Shown here: in pieces, positions 21,589 to 32,822 of the stretch | Layout of the letters: every line of letters starts with the position of its first letter | How positions within the stretch are numbered: the first letter of the stretch is position 1 | Origin: Ramazzottius varieornatus | Taxonomy: Eukaryota; Tardigrada; Eutardigrada; Parachela; Ramazzottiidae | NCBI GenBank assembly: GCA_001949185.1 | Contig: BDGG01000005.1 | Location: forward strand, 2,097,249-2,161,248 | Direction: 5' to 3' | Length of the DNA: 64,000 nucleotides | Notes under the pieces: model-generated | Database searches by the model: none | Told to the model about the DNA's origin: nothing | What the model saw: only the letters and a program-made list of their open reading frames with translations | Made by a program: the position numbers and the translations under genes

Positions 21589-24500
21589 ATGGTTCGTTCC
21601 GCGCCAAGAGTCACCGGACTGTCACCCAAGGAGGGCCCTCCTGGGACACGCATCATAGTCCGAGGCGAGAATCTGGGGAACAACGCCCATGATCTTCTGT
21701 CCGTTTCGATATGTGGAGTCGAGTGCGTCTTCCAAGCAGAATGGCAGAGCCCAAGCAAGATTCTGTGCCGATCTGGGAATGGACAGGGACTTGGAGATGT
21801 CGTCGTCACGACCAAGTCAGGTATTCGCCAATCTCGATCTTTCGACCACGCATGTAACTTAGTCATGTTTGCTTCTTAATCTTCCGGGCTGATACAGTAG
21901 TTGTTTTGCTTTGCAGGTGGCCGAGGAGCATGTACCGTACAGTTCCGTGGATTCATGGATGCTGTTGGACCAACGAATGAAACGGCTGTTTGGGTGGATG
22001 ACTCCAGATTCATTGGTACGTTTCTTGTATTTATGGATTTCGAGCTTCGAAATTCGAATCCTGTTCGACTAGTCGACTATGTGAAAACTCGATTCAAACT
22101 GCGCATTCTTGTGTTGCAGAAGGAGCAGGGCGATCTCAGCCAGCCACGTCGACTGGGTTCGTTGAAGGTCAGGACCCTCTTGCGCTTTCAGACGAGCCAT
22201 CTGTCTGCATCTACTCGGAAGAACAACTGCTGGAAATGTTCGGCGACGGCAAGTTAACGCTAAGAAGTGATCTCTTGAACGGTCCACGAACATACGTGTT
22301 TACCAATTGAAGATTTAGGGAGCGGGAATATCACCCGAGAGAATTTCATTCCTGCGTGGTACCTGCTGGAGAATCACAGTGGAGCCACTTTGGACGATTT
22401 GAAGCACGGGCTAAAGCACATGCAGTCGCAGACTAAACATCAAGGAGGAGATGGTTAGTAGAAAAATCTTCTTTAGAAAGTCATAACGTGCATTGAGTTT
22501 GGCATTGAAGGACCAACGGCATTTCTGAAGAGTCATCTTGGTTCATACTTCGAGTGTATCGACACGTTGGACAACTTGGAAGTCCGCTTCGGGGAGGATA
22601 GTGATAAGTTTTTGGAGAACGTGGACAGTCTGCTTGACAGAATATCCTCGGCGCGGGACCTGTCGAACCGAACGTATGAGGCGGTCTTTCAACGCCGACA
22701 GAAGATCGACCTGTACAGACATTGCATTTCCACCGTCAATCGGTTCCACTATGTCTTCGATCTTCTGTCAAGCATCCACAAGAATATCAAAACTCGACAC
22801 TTCCGGGCGGTCGTCACCGACCACAAAAAACTCCAGCAACTTCTAGGTACCATTTTTCTCACTTTGTGAATGATTTAAGCGAAATGGAAACTATCTTGCA
22901 AAGTTGAAATTTAATATCAGGAACAAAAAAAACGGGAATCGATAAATAAATTGGAGCTCGCCAGACAAACTCGACAAGACTGTTTTAAGACTGTTTTACC
23001 AAGTGGTGGCGCACGTTTGCAGTGTCATTGATGGGAAACGTGCGCCACTTGTCAAAACGATCGGACTGAGTTTGTTTGCTTGTGCGGGCTGTCCCAGTTA
23101 TTATTTTCATCTTTTATTTTGTTTTCCCGTTCTCTAAGAAGTAGCCCAGATTATTGAACAAATATCGATCGGGTTAAATGACAAAATAATGATCTATAAT
23201 TTCGTATACGCGTTTGCCTAATTATCGGGTGGGATAGAATTATCGACCACTGGCCGAAAGCGGCAGCTGAAGCTGAGCAATCAAACTAATCGATTGATGC
23301 GCTGCCGCCCGCTGCCGGTAATTTTGTCCCGGCCGATAATTAGTCAAACTGCGTATGCCGACTTTAGAATATTTCCTTCGTTCCAGGAAAAAGCCAGGTG
23401 AAAGGTTTGCAAGATGTATTTCGCGAAGTAGAAGCCAAGGTCAACTCTCTCAGGAACACGCTACGCGATGAACTCAAGCAAATGCCCGGAGAGCCCGAAA
23501 ACCAAATTCAAACTTGTCGAAACCTCTCGGAGCTCGGTGACGAAGGAGACTTCGGATGGGAATGCATCACGGATGTACACACGTACATCATGGGCAAGAT
23601 GTTGGAAATCTACAGTTCTTACTTTACCGACGTGGCTAGTGCAGTTTACGACCTAAAGCGCTGTCTGCAGTCCAAAATCTTCCAGCACATCATCTTTCAC
23701 ATCCAGGTCGCTTCTCCTTTCGACTTGGAGGGCGATACATTTGATGAGCCGATCATTGTCGAACCCACTTCCGCCCATAGAGTCAAACACGAACCGATCA
23801 CAAGTTCCACTTCCATCTGCCAGCTGATCCGTGTCGTGAGTGAAGCTCTGGCGAAGAGCCTGGACCATTTAAACCGCCTTTGCGAAGCGTACTTCCAAGG
23901 TTAGTTTGTGTTTCGCGAGCTGTATCATCGGCAAACAGAAAGGATAGAACATTCACCACCTGCAGACTATCGGGACACGATAAACAAAGCGACCTAGAGT
24001 ATGCAGGCGGCTGAAGGACAAGCGGGGTTTGTCCATCACGTTACTGCATACAGGGCTAACAGGTTACTATTATTCTTTGATGTATGCAGGTTCGCAGCGG
24101 ATGGTATGTTTTGCTTACAGAACTCGCATTCACATTATCCATCGTTTCGATATTGCTTACCGTACCTCCAAGCTGTGTTGTGTTCCATTTGTAGGTGAGA
24201 TGAAGAAAACTGGTAAAGACATCGTCCTGTCCTCCGACCAGTCGAAGTTCGCTCGGCAGAAGGAGATGGTGGTCGAGGCGGTGGAGCTGTATGTTGTCAT
24301 CATTCAGTGCGCGCTGAAGTCGCGCGAAGCCATGATCAAGTCCGAAGAGTTTCTCGAAGCGGTAGGGTCGGTGGTGCGAGTAAGAAAAGCTGTGACAGGA
24401 CACTGTGAAAGCTCGTTCTTGCTAAGAACTCTACTCGTGGCGTTGAAGAAATCTGTCGTGTTTGCCTTACTCGACCGCGGCGTATCCGGTAATACTGATG

Positions 24501-25657
24501 ATGAAAATAACGGGAAGGCTTTTGGAATCACGAAAAACCACACAGACCGTGTTTTGTTGTAGAGATGGAATCGGTATCGGCCAGTGCCTTCGAGAGACCC
24601 GACAAGACTCTGCGTCTGGCTTCCAAGCTCCCCGAACTGATCACTACAGTTGCAGCCAAGACGCTGACCATGATCAAGCCCTTCTTACTTCCCGACTCGC
24701 AATACAAAACGAACGTGCTGGATGAAGCTGGTTCGACAGAAGCGCTTCTCGAGAAATGGAACCGACTCTTCAACGTACCGATCGAAACACTTCGCGACTT
24801 TGGCGACCGCGGAACGGTTAGTAAGGACAAAGTTGTCGGCCTGCTTCAAAACTGATCGAACGTTGTTTTTGTTCGGTTTAGGGTATTGTGGTGTTCTTTT
24901 CCCTGATGTCGGCTCACACCATGGTAGAAAAGGTCCTGCCGCGGCTCTTTGCAATGCTGAAAACGATGTTTGGAGACACGGAGTCAAACTTCCATTCGCA
25001 TGTGGAGGACCGGTATGCCGATCTCTCCAGCGATTTGACCAAGTCGTTCGTAGAGATGAAAGCTGAGCCCATTATGGGCGTCATTGAGAAGCAAATGAAT
25101 GACCATGGTATTGACTGGAAGCATGCCGCCGAACCCAAAAGTAAGTTAGCCAGTTCATTCTGTCGGAAGTGTAGACGTTAGACAGTGTGGCTGATGAGTG
25201 TATCTTCCAGATGTGAATTCGTACGTGACGCGGATCGCGATGGACCTCAACCAAGTCATTGAAGAGCTGTCAGTCTTCGCAAATGACCCGTCTGTGAACG
25301 ATGAAATCATCCGGGGAATAGTGACCAAGGTCTGCGAGGAAGTGAACCGGCTGTTCTTTGTGGCTCCTGGATTCAATGCTCATGGAGCTCTTCAGGTAAG
25401 AAAGCGGAAAACTTGAGTTTGATTTTTTGGTAACTTGTCCGTAATATCTAGTTTATCCTTCTTTGCAGGGAACGCTAGACGTCATGGCTTTGCGTGCAGT
25501 GATCGGGCCGTACATGTCAAAGTCGGGAGAGAAGATGCTGGAAGAAGCAGTGCGGCTGATGTCTGAGCAGAATGCAACGAAGAAAAATGAAGCGATAGTT
25601 AAAATTCTAGCAGAATATACGAAAACGCATAAAATGCTCTTCCTGGGTCAGACATAA
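21589..25657 (+). CDS. EXOC2: Exocyst complex component 2 (Sec5)
   Basis: Eleven exons join in phase: 21589-21820, 21917-22015, 22120-22248, 22319-22453, 22511-22846, 23387-23899, 24195-24379, 24565-24816, 24882-25140, 25211-25395 and 25469-25657 (837 residues). The N-terminus is the Sec5 TIG/IPT domain (about 6-90: RVTGLSPKEGPPGTRIIVRG, TTKSGGRG), which binds the GTPase Ral. It is followed by AVWVDD and ENFIPAWYLLENHS, both matching animal EXOC2. The remainder is helical, as in exocyst CorEx/CAT-type subunits. The protein is slightly shorter than the vertebrate form (about 924). It tethers secretory vesicles to the plasma membrane. The intron after 22248 uses a GC donor (gcaagt), the only choice that keeps phase and restores the conserved sequence. 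The intron after 22846 contains a palindromic element. Confidence 0.95.
22953..23095. repeat. Palindromic miniature element, copy 3
   Basis: In an EXOC2 intron. Outer arms GGAGCTCGCCAGACAAACTC (left) and their inverted counterpart, inner arms GTGGCGCACGTTT and AAACGTGCGCCACTT, with a loop near 23020-23034. Confidence 0.8.
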
Positions 25658-26849
25658 GGATCAGTTTTGTTCCTTTTTGAAACTCCTTATGATCCATAAT
25701 ATACTGTGATAGGTTCTGGAACCCGGAAAGCACGAATGCGTTATACACTATGACCTTCTGAATTTTGGTTATCTTGCCTATTTGCTGCTCTCTGGGTTTC
25801 GCGAGTTAAACTTACAGGCCGTACAGGCCGTTAAACTTACTTCAAGCTAACTTGGAACAACAGTTTTTCGAAGCATTGTTAAAAATCACCATCAGTATTC
25901 GTAATTCTTCCGCTCACTGGATATGGTACCCCTTCCTCTTGGGTCTTGGCTACAAAACTCACCCAAAACCAGATCGTTCTGATGTTTCCTTGCACGGCTG
26001 GAACATTTTGACTGAGAGTGGGTAGTCACCCCACAGATTTCCAACTTTTTTTAACTTCTCCAGCAGGGGAATGATGTGACCGTACGCCGGGATGCTGATG
26101 AACAGCAGGTGCTTCTCTTGGCTCTTCATGTTGAAATTTTTCGCCACGGGAAAATGGAGGTTGAAAAGAAATGTGAAAGCTTACGAGATGTACGTCTAGA
26201 TTCGCTGCCGAAAGCAAAGATAATACTTAGAGCTTCGAAAACTCCGGCAGAAAATACGCTGCGCAGGCAATTTTGTCTGGCCTCAAAAGATGGGGTTTCG
26301 AACAGAACTCTTAATCTTGTATCGTCTGAAACATGACAGCTGTTGACTACGTTATCAGTTCCGTATGTTGTTGAACAGCTATTCCAAGGAAATTGCTACT
26401 CTCTTGAGCCAGAAAAGATTCAGCTTTTCTAGTAAAAGGACCGATAAGATAACGCTTTGTCATGGTGCTTTAGGCCCTGCAATATCATTTGCCTTCCGCG
26501 GGTAGCCATGCCATAGATACGAGCACATACCGTGCTGATTAGTGTTTGCGACTAGGACTTCGGAACCTTAGGATGGGGATTCCGGAACCTTGACCTGCAT
26601 ACGCGTCAACAGGTTCTTCTACATCAGTACAATGGCACACTACCATCGCCGATAGCCGACACGAATGTTATAAGATTTCCAACTTTTTCATGAAATATCT
26701 ATTCTGGAAAGCCCTTCCTGACTTGACTCGGGCGACTTTGTTGTCGTCTGTTGGCAGCTGAGATGGCCTCTGATGATACATCAGGTTTCAGCTAATTTGT
26801 GCAGTGAGCGAAGCGGACACGGTTCTGCGATTCAAATTCGTTAACTTTC
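25658..26849. other. Intergenic stretch with a glycosyltransferase fragment
   Basis: No complete gene is present. It contains a repeated GGCCGTTAAACTTAC phrase near 25805-25845 and the UGT-like fragment described separately. Confidence 0.4.
25959..26147 (-). pseudogene. UDP-glycosyltransferase N-terminal fragment
   Basis: The minus-strand frame reads QEKHLLFISIPAYGHIIPLL followed by EKLKKVGN. This is the first strand and substrate loop of GT1-family glycosyltransferases (the usual form being HhLF.PxPxxGHxxPxL). After about 25 residues the resemblance stops and the frame soon ends. No further exons were found on either side. It is most simply a gene fragment, although it could be an isolated first exon. 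Confidence 0.5.
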
Positions 26850-26969
26850 GGTTGCGACCATACCACGTAGAATGCTCCCGATCCCGTTCGATCTCGGAAG
26901 ATAAGCTACGTCGGGCCCGATTAGTACTTAGATGGGTGACCGCTTGGGAACACCGGGTGTTGCAGGCTT
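26850..26969 (+). rRNA. 5S ribosomal RNA
   Basis: 120 nt aligns along its whole length with metazoan 5S rRNA: CCATACCAC near the start, GATCTCGGAAG, TCGGGCCCGATTAGTACTTA, GATGGGTGACCGC and a GGCTT end. Helix I (GGTTGC with GCAGGC) pairs with one mismatch and includes changes that look compensatory. The internal A box, intermediate element and C box are conserved, and a T5 terminator follows. A single copy is seen here rather than an array. Confidence 0.93.
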
Positions 26970-26970
26970 C

Positions 26971-26975
26971 TTTTT
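26971..26975 (+). terminator. Pol III terminator of 5S rRNA
   Basis: Five T starting two bases after the 3' end of the 5S gene. Confidence 0.85.
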
Positions 26976-27399
26976 GGCGCTTCGTGACAAGAAAGCCGGA
27001 AGAACTGCCGTTGACTGGGGATTACAGAAGATCGGGAAGAATGTTGCGCATGCTTTCTGCTCCTCGTATTCCTATTTTTCCCGGAATGATCCAAAGGCTT
27101 CTTGATGCAGCAAAGTTGCGATGCACCACTTGAACAGAGAACGATATGACGTGACTGATCATGATATGATATGACATAATATGACATAACTTAAGAATGT
27201 CGATCGTGACCGTCAGTGACGGTCAGTGTCGGTCAGTGTGTTGTTTCGGCTTTTGGGGCATTGTAGACTTCGAATCTTTTATACATAACTGTTCCTTTCG
27301 TGTTGCAGGTTCGGTATCCGGATCTACGTCTGCAGAGACATCTCAAAAGAAGCAGAATCTACGTTAAGGTAGAAGAACGTCTCGACGACTGGCTCTTCG
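26976..27399. other. Spacer after 5S rRNA
   Basis: Contains short-period repeats: ATGATATGATATGACATAAT near 27160-27190, and GTCAGTGACGGTCAGTGTCG near 27212-27238. A possible acceptor at 27308 precedes a Ser-rich frame, but I could not connect it. Confidence 0.4.
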
Positions 27400-28311
27400 A
27401 TGGAGCATGGCGAGGATGCAGTACCAGTATGGTCGACTGTCGCTGCTCCTGACAGGACACAAATCTGTCCTGCTCAAAAGTTTTTCGTCTCAGTAGAAGT
27501 GTTAGAACACCTGCAGTTAGCGTTTGGTCCGGGAAAAGCGCTACCGGAGTCGTGCAGAGAGACCAACTGGCAACGTTATGGATGGGAACTGATTCGCGAA
27601 ATAATTGGGGAGGATAAGCTGGTGGCTTCTAAGAAAAGAAAGCCAGGCATTGGCATCGCGAAGTTACTAAACTCTCTCACAGACTCCGATACAGATATCC
27701 TTTCCGCCGTCCTCTGTAAGTGGCGGAAAAGTTTCATGTCATTTTCGCTAACCCAAGAAGTGGAAGCTCGGCAAGCAAGCTCGACCACATTGTTTTCGTA
27801 GGTGGCGCACTCTCATCAAGTGTCACTGATTGAAACAGTGCGCCACTTGGGAAGACGCTCTAGCTGAGTTTGGTAGCCGTTCTCCCAAATATCTCTGATA
27901 TTGTATTCGTTGAAGCAGTTGCACGAGATGATGAAAAACGACGAGCTGTTCAAGGAAGTCGACACGCTCAGGCGTTTCCAGCAGAGTATAACGGAACGCG
28001 AGCCACACGATACTCAACTTACCGATGAAGCGGAGGATATCGACGAAGAAACTTTCGTGCAGTTGAAACAGTCCCAGCTGGTAGATACCTTCTACGTCCC
28101 GGTAGAAGCTCTCCAGCAGTGGCGTGGCATCTGCTCGGCGGAGTACGGTCATGAATCTCATGATGCAGACGGCCAGGTTTGTTTGCGGTGTGCGAAACAC
28201 TGCTCCAATAGCGCCGAGATGCTGATACACCTTGCCCGAAACCACTACATTCCCTCCATGTGCTCAAATCCTCTGCGCGATACAGGACGCTCGGCACCGG
28301 CTCTGTCCTAG
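27400..28311 (+). CDS. Cys/His-motif protein, plus-strand copy (exons not fully joined)
   Basis: Two coding-looking segments are present: about 27400-27715 (ending in a gtaagt donor) and 27919-28311. The first has VEVLEHLQLAFGPGKALPES and NWQRYGWELIREIIGEDKL. The second starts LHEMMKNDELFKEVD and ends with CLRCAKHC, LIHLARNHYIP and CSNPLR, a C-x2-C...H-x4-H type arrangement that could bind zinc. The second segment is clearly related to the minus-strand frame at 29018-29355. The phases of the two segments do not fit with the splice sites I can see. The intron between them is largely a palindromic element. An AATAAA lies at 28552-28557. The function is unknown. Confidence 0.45.
27762..27886. 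repeat. Palindromic miniature element, copy 4
   Basis: Nearly full-length copy of about 125 bp, from GAAGCTCGGCAAGCAAGCTC to the inverted GGTAGCCGTTCTCCC. Inner arms GTGGCGCAC and GTGCGCCACTT sit near 27801 and 27838. Confidence 0.8.
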
Positions 28312-28790
28312 AGACTTTTGCAATTTGATCAGAAACCGATGCAGAAATGATTTACGGGGTGATGGGGACCAAACCACAGTGGAATCCTTCCACGAGGAAC
28401 TCATAACACGAGGAAAGGTACGGTTCTTTTCTGCCTACTCTGAAAACTGCATGTTTTCTTGTTTAGAGTTTTCTTTCCTGACATACTGCCTTTCGCGCAA
28501 CACATTGTTGTCCCTTTTTAGTCTTACGATTTGATGAATTTTAGGCACATAAATAAAACCCCCTTTTTTCCACTTGTTTGCATCGGAAGTATGAAATTTG
28601 AACTTAAATTACGATGAAAAATTCTGTTTTAACACAGTATACCTATGTAATATCGTGGGAGACAATTCTGAAAGACTCTATGATAAAGTGTAAAAACAAC
28701 CGTACGAAAGCACAAGAAACTGGACCAGAAGATTGAACATTCTGAAAGTGCCCATAATTAATCACCGTCCATGTCTACTAAACCATCAAC
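28312..28790. other. Intergenic stretch
   Basis: AT-richer spacer between the two facing Cys/His genes. It contains only the poly(A) signal at 28552-28557. Confidence 0.4.
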
Positions 28791-29638
28791 AAGTCTTCGA
28801 ACGAGGCCCGCGAGTCTTCAGACCGCAAGTAACGGGGTGACTCCGGTGCGAACTCTAGACTTTCCACGCTGCAGCTCTCGTCGTCATGCAGTTCAGTTTC
28901 TTCGTCTGACTGATCGCATCCGATTCCTCTTCCCATAGCGAGCTCGGATCACTATACACAGTCATCGGTATCTTCTACCGAAAAACCACCGCTGAATTCC
29001 GCCGGTGGTTCTTCGGATCACCGAAGAGGATGCGAGCATAGCAGCGGAACGTAATGACGTCGAGCGCAGTGAAAGAGCAGCTTAGTCCTATCAACGCAAG
29101 GCCATTTGCACTGCGAGCAGCAATGGCTTTCCGTTGACGCACCTGGTTGACACCACTGTCCAACCGCACTGACGGGAACACAGAAGGCTTCTTTCTCGCG
29201 TCTTTTCGCTATCGCAACGAAAGTCTCATCGTCAGCGGCAAGACGCATGGCGAGTGGCGTGTACCACTTTGTCATGTTACGGAAGCGCATTCCGGCGTCC
29301 ACTTCTTTCTGCAGTTCCTCGTCTTCCATTGTTTTGTGCAAATCATACAGCGAAACTAATTAAAAGGAATGAGCTGAAAAACACCTAAGCGACGTGTTCG
29401 AAAACCAATCTGAAACATTATTCGCGACAACGTTAACAGCCCCCATAAAACTGTCGGACGAAACCACTTCTGGGTTGGCTTTTCGGGTAGCTCGCTTTCT
29501 GGGCCCTTTGATGGCTTTTTTCCAACTTCGGCGAAACACCTTCTGTCTGATAGCGTCGTAGACGCTTTGGTTTATACTTTGTTTTTCCGGCGTTTCATCT
29601 TTCCCCTTTGTCGGAATGTACCGCGCTACATGATCCAT
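28791..29638 (-). CDS. Cys/His-motif protein, minus-strand copy (tentative)
   Basis: The minus-strand frame 29355-29018 starts SLYDLHKTMEDEELQKEVDA and ends CSQCKWPC, LFHCARRHYVP and CSHPLR, matching the plus-strand copy segment by segment. Upstream, 29638-29385 reads MDHVARYIPTKGK, RRSWKKAIKGPRKRATRKA and a helical end. It could join through a 29-nt gap, which is very short for an intron. Downstream, 28960-28791 encodes an acidic Ser-rich tail in one frame (DQSDEETELHDDE), but I could not join it in phase. A related pair on opposite strands suggests an inverted duplication. Confidence 0.45.
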
Positions 29639-30112
29639 GCGTATGCTGTAGATCGATTTCTCGCGAAACAGGCGGCGTCCTTCTCGGCTGAGACCGAGAA
29701 CATTGCCCGGCTATTCCCGGACGGGGTGAAGCCTTCCTGATGATGACATAAGAAGTCTTGGTGGACGCGCTATCCCAACCGCTCCACTTCCGTAACCTGC
29801 GACGAGAAGAAAATGAGACGTAAAGACCAGGTGAAAAAACGATCAGCCTGATTGTACTGCCTTAGGTAGTTGGTAATGTTATGTTATAGTTTGGCTACAT
29901 CCTTGATATATTGCATGACATGACGTTTGTGCATTCTATTTTCGCGATCGAATCAAGAATCAATCGTTCGGCTTATATTAAAGCCTTATGAATTCCATTT
30001 CCAATGTTCTTCAAGAGTCCAGACTCTCGGCTCTTTAGCCTTTCCTGCGTCGCTACCGGTTTGGTGAATGGTCTTATGGCTGCATCCGTCGGTCAGGGGA
30101 GAAGAGCCAAGA
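29639..30112. other. Intergenic stretch
   Basis: Spacer between divergent genes, so it presumably holds both promoters. No motif is recognised. Confidence 0.35.
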
Positions 30113-30856
30113 ATGTCAAGAGCCAAAAACTTCGATGAATCTGTTGACGAAGTCGAGCAACTTCCGCCGTTCCGTGGACCAAGTTGGCCTGTCGAAAAGC
30201 TGCTTGCCAGGAGGAACAGCCATCTCGTCGATAAGGATGGAAATCGACAGCTGGACTACTTGGTGAAATGGGAGAACCGCGACGTGTAAGTCTAGCTGCA
30301 ATGCAGTAAAATTTGGGATATTCATTGGTGATATTCCTTTCTCTTCGCAGAATGATGTCGACTTGGGTGGCGGAAGAGTACCTAGAAAGCAAAGACGTGG
30401 TAAGATGGAAAGATCGAGTAAAGACTGTATCTTCGAGTGATGAGGAGTCATCCACGGCCGAGGAGGTGGGACATGCTCAGCAAACTGCTTCGACTGACAG
30501 CGACGAGGACCGACCTATGATGAGAATACCACGGAAAAGTTTGGTAAATTCTCGAGGTGGTTCGCCCGTGCCCACTGCGCGACGGCTTCTAAACGAAAAC
30601 TTTAGTCAAGACGAAAGTGGGGATGGAGATGACGAGGATGAAGAAGACGAAGAGACAGAGTCTTTGAATGGATTTGTCGTTGACGATGATGGTAAACTTT
30701 ATCCACTTTAAGACTGTTTATTTTTGATCCTCTAGAAGGTATCGTTTGCGATTGCAGTGGTTATATACTCAGACCGAGAAGAAGATGAAGAAGAGGAATT
30801 TTCGACTCAGCCGAACAGCGCACGAGATCGTTATTTCGGACACAGCCAAGTTTCCG
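30113..30856 (+). CDS. Chromodomain-like protein (5' part)
   Basis: Three exons join in phase: 30113-30285, 30351-30691 and 30758-30856. Residues of about 22-75 resemble a chromodomain: WPVEKLLARRNSHLVDKDGN, then LDYLVKWENRD and TWVAEEYLESKDVVRWKDR, with the expected aromatic positions. These domains read methylated histone tails. A strongly acidic region follows (SSSDEESSTAEE, DGDDEDEEDEET). After 30856 the frame is unclear. It may stop at 30985 or continue by further exons into the Ser/Pro-rich frame at 31621-32244. An alternative start lies at 30068. Confidence 0.65.
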
Positions 30857-30985
30857 GTATGTGAGACTTTCTGTGAAGCTATTCTTTTGGATTCATTCTT
30901 CTCAAACGTTGGTTGTGGTTTTATGCTTGTGAAAAACTTCGAAGTGTGGAGTTTGAAAGCGATGATACCGCGCGGGCGTTGGTAG

Positions 30986-31620
30986 CACCTTTGTGGTTCT
31001 GCTCGTGAAGGACAAGGTGGTAACGACTAACAAGGAAGTGATAGTTATCTCGCGTGGGTCTACTCAAAGGGAAAGAAAGTGGACTGTTTCTCTCGAGTCT
31101 CGAAGATTCAAACTAAGATTACTCTCCTTGTGCCTTGTTAGTCGGACGTGGAAGTAGCGTGTCAGCTAGATTTGATAAAGAATTACTCAGAAAGTAGGTT
31201 GGTCTGCATAAAATGTTATTCTGAAATTTGTTACCAAACTTCAGAATCTGCGCTGACATCTCAAACAGGTTGCAATTCCGACTCCTTGGACTAATACTCG
31301 AAACTTACATGCTCATCCTTCGACTTGATCCCTGAACCTTTCTGGTCAATATAGACAAACGGAATCACTGCTATGATTACTGGATTTTCGTTCACGTTAA
31401 TATGGCTTCTGGTACTCACAAGATTCTTTTCCCCAGTGGCGCACGTCTTTAGCTTCAGCGTCTAAACGCGTGCGCCACTTGGAAAAACGACTTTCTCGAG
31501 TTTGCACAGGTTTCATTTTTCTTGTTTTGAATTCTTCTACGATTTCATCACGGGAACCGCTTCACCGGCTGTTACAAATTCCGTCTGCTTGAGGCCTTCA
31601 AATGTTTTTCTGTTTCTTAG
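30986..31620. other. Possible intron region of the chromodomain gene
   Basis: Holds the palindromic element near 31415-31509. If the chromodomain gene continues to 32244, this is intronic; small exons may hide here but I could not prove any. Confidence 0.35.
31415..31509. repeat. Palindromic miniature element, copy 5
   Basis: Arms CAGTGGCGCACGTCTTTAGC and GCGTGCGCCACTTGGAAAAA around a short loop. Outer arms are partly eroded. Confidence 0.75.
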
Positions 31621-32244
31621 GGGACGCCTCTGTCGACGAGAGCGATGGAGCATGACCATAGCAATGCCACCAGCAGTCCGCCATTCGGTGCCATGCATCC
31701 AGAGCCCTTCAACCCAGTGGCCACTCTACCTCCACCATCATCCAGTCCTGATCCCCCAATCCACAAACGCGTGACTCGCGGGCGCGTCCTTCGTCAAAGC
31801 GGCTTGGAAGGCACTGAAGTCTCGCACGGCGAAAGTGACCACTCCAACTCTTTTCCCAGCACCGAGATCATGGACCGATGGACCGTCACTCCTCGTCCCA
31901 AAAGAAGTCCCCAAGAATACAACTTCCGGCTACCCACAGGTGGTGATACGTTGGCTGGTCAACTAAATAGAATTGGGAGAGAAATGGTGACGTTGGCGCA
32001 GGAGAAGAAAGGTATGATGGGAATGCCGAGTGTGACTTCAGTCGGAAGACTGCATGGCTTCGTGGACGAGAAGACCGATCCCGAGGATACGAGTGGACAT
32101 CGAGGGACGAAGGCTGTGAGACGTAGGCGGGATGCGAGTACGACGACGATGCCGACGACTACTGAAGAAGATGTGGTGGCCAGTGGACAGGAGCGCGCGG
32201 GTGAAACGGGAATTGTCATACCAGGAACTTTTATCGGAACGTGA
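31621..32244 (+). CDS. Ser/Pro/Thr-rich C-terminal exon, possibly of the chromodomain gene
   Basis: An open frame follows a good acceptor (tttcttag) and runs 207 residues to a TGA at 32242-32244 that overlaps an AATAAA (32244-32249). It begins GTPLSTRAMEHDHSN and contains PPPSSSPDPPIHKRVTRGRV, RWTVTPRPKRSPQEYNFRLP and a short helix (LAGQLNRIGREMVTLAQEKK). The rest is disordered and basic. No known domain is recognised. Position and strand suggest it is the end of the gene starting at 30113, but the connecting exons are not resolved. Confidence 0.5.
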   Translation, partial: GTPLSTRAMEHDHSNATSSPPFGAMHPEPFNPVATLPPPSSSPDPPIHKRVTRGRVLRQSGLEGTEVSHGESDHSNSFPSTEIMDRWTVTPRPKRSPQEYNFRLPTGGDTLAGQLNRIGREMVTLAQEKKGMMGMPSVTSVGRLHGFVDEKTDPEDTSGHRGTKAVRRRRDASTTTMPTTTEEDVVASGQERAGETGIVIPGTFIGT

Positions 32245-32822
32245 ATAAATTCTGTACGTTATGTTCCAAGAGTAGTATTCTCTTGATATTATGCTTTTAT
32301 GGATAGCTCGCACTTCGAGCAACATGCGATATTAGTCGGTACGAAGACATCGTGTTGTACTGTTGGCCCAAGTTTTGCTTCTCTGGCTTGTTCCTGTCTT
32401 ACCGCGGCATGTGTAGTATTGATGATTTTATCGTTGTTTTGCAGTACGAGTTCTTCGTAGCTCTAATGTAGTGGTACACGAGCGTTAATGTTTTCGACAA
32501 GTAAAATGTTCCATTCAGTTTTGTACTTCTGCCAGGTTACGTATTAAGGGCAGAGTTCAGGATCAGGTGTGTCGACTTCCGGGTCTACAACGGCCAAATC
32601 AGATGGGTTTTCCCCTCGCGCTGAGAACCTTATGTTGTTATTGTTTTACTTCAATTTTCACCTGTGTCGAAATTTGTTTCGCATGCTGTTCGAATATATT
32701 GCGGGATGGTTCTTCATATTGGTCATTTTCAGAATGTTCTAATTTCGAAAAAGTAATTCCGCGGAAGGTGTTGAGTCGTGCTTGAAATGTACCTGCAGCC
32801 ATCAATTTCTTCTTCAGGCAGT
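32245..32822. other. Intergenic stretch
   Basis: Spacer and presumed promoter of the secreted Ser/Gln-rich gene. Nothing specific is recognised. Confidence 0.35.
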
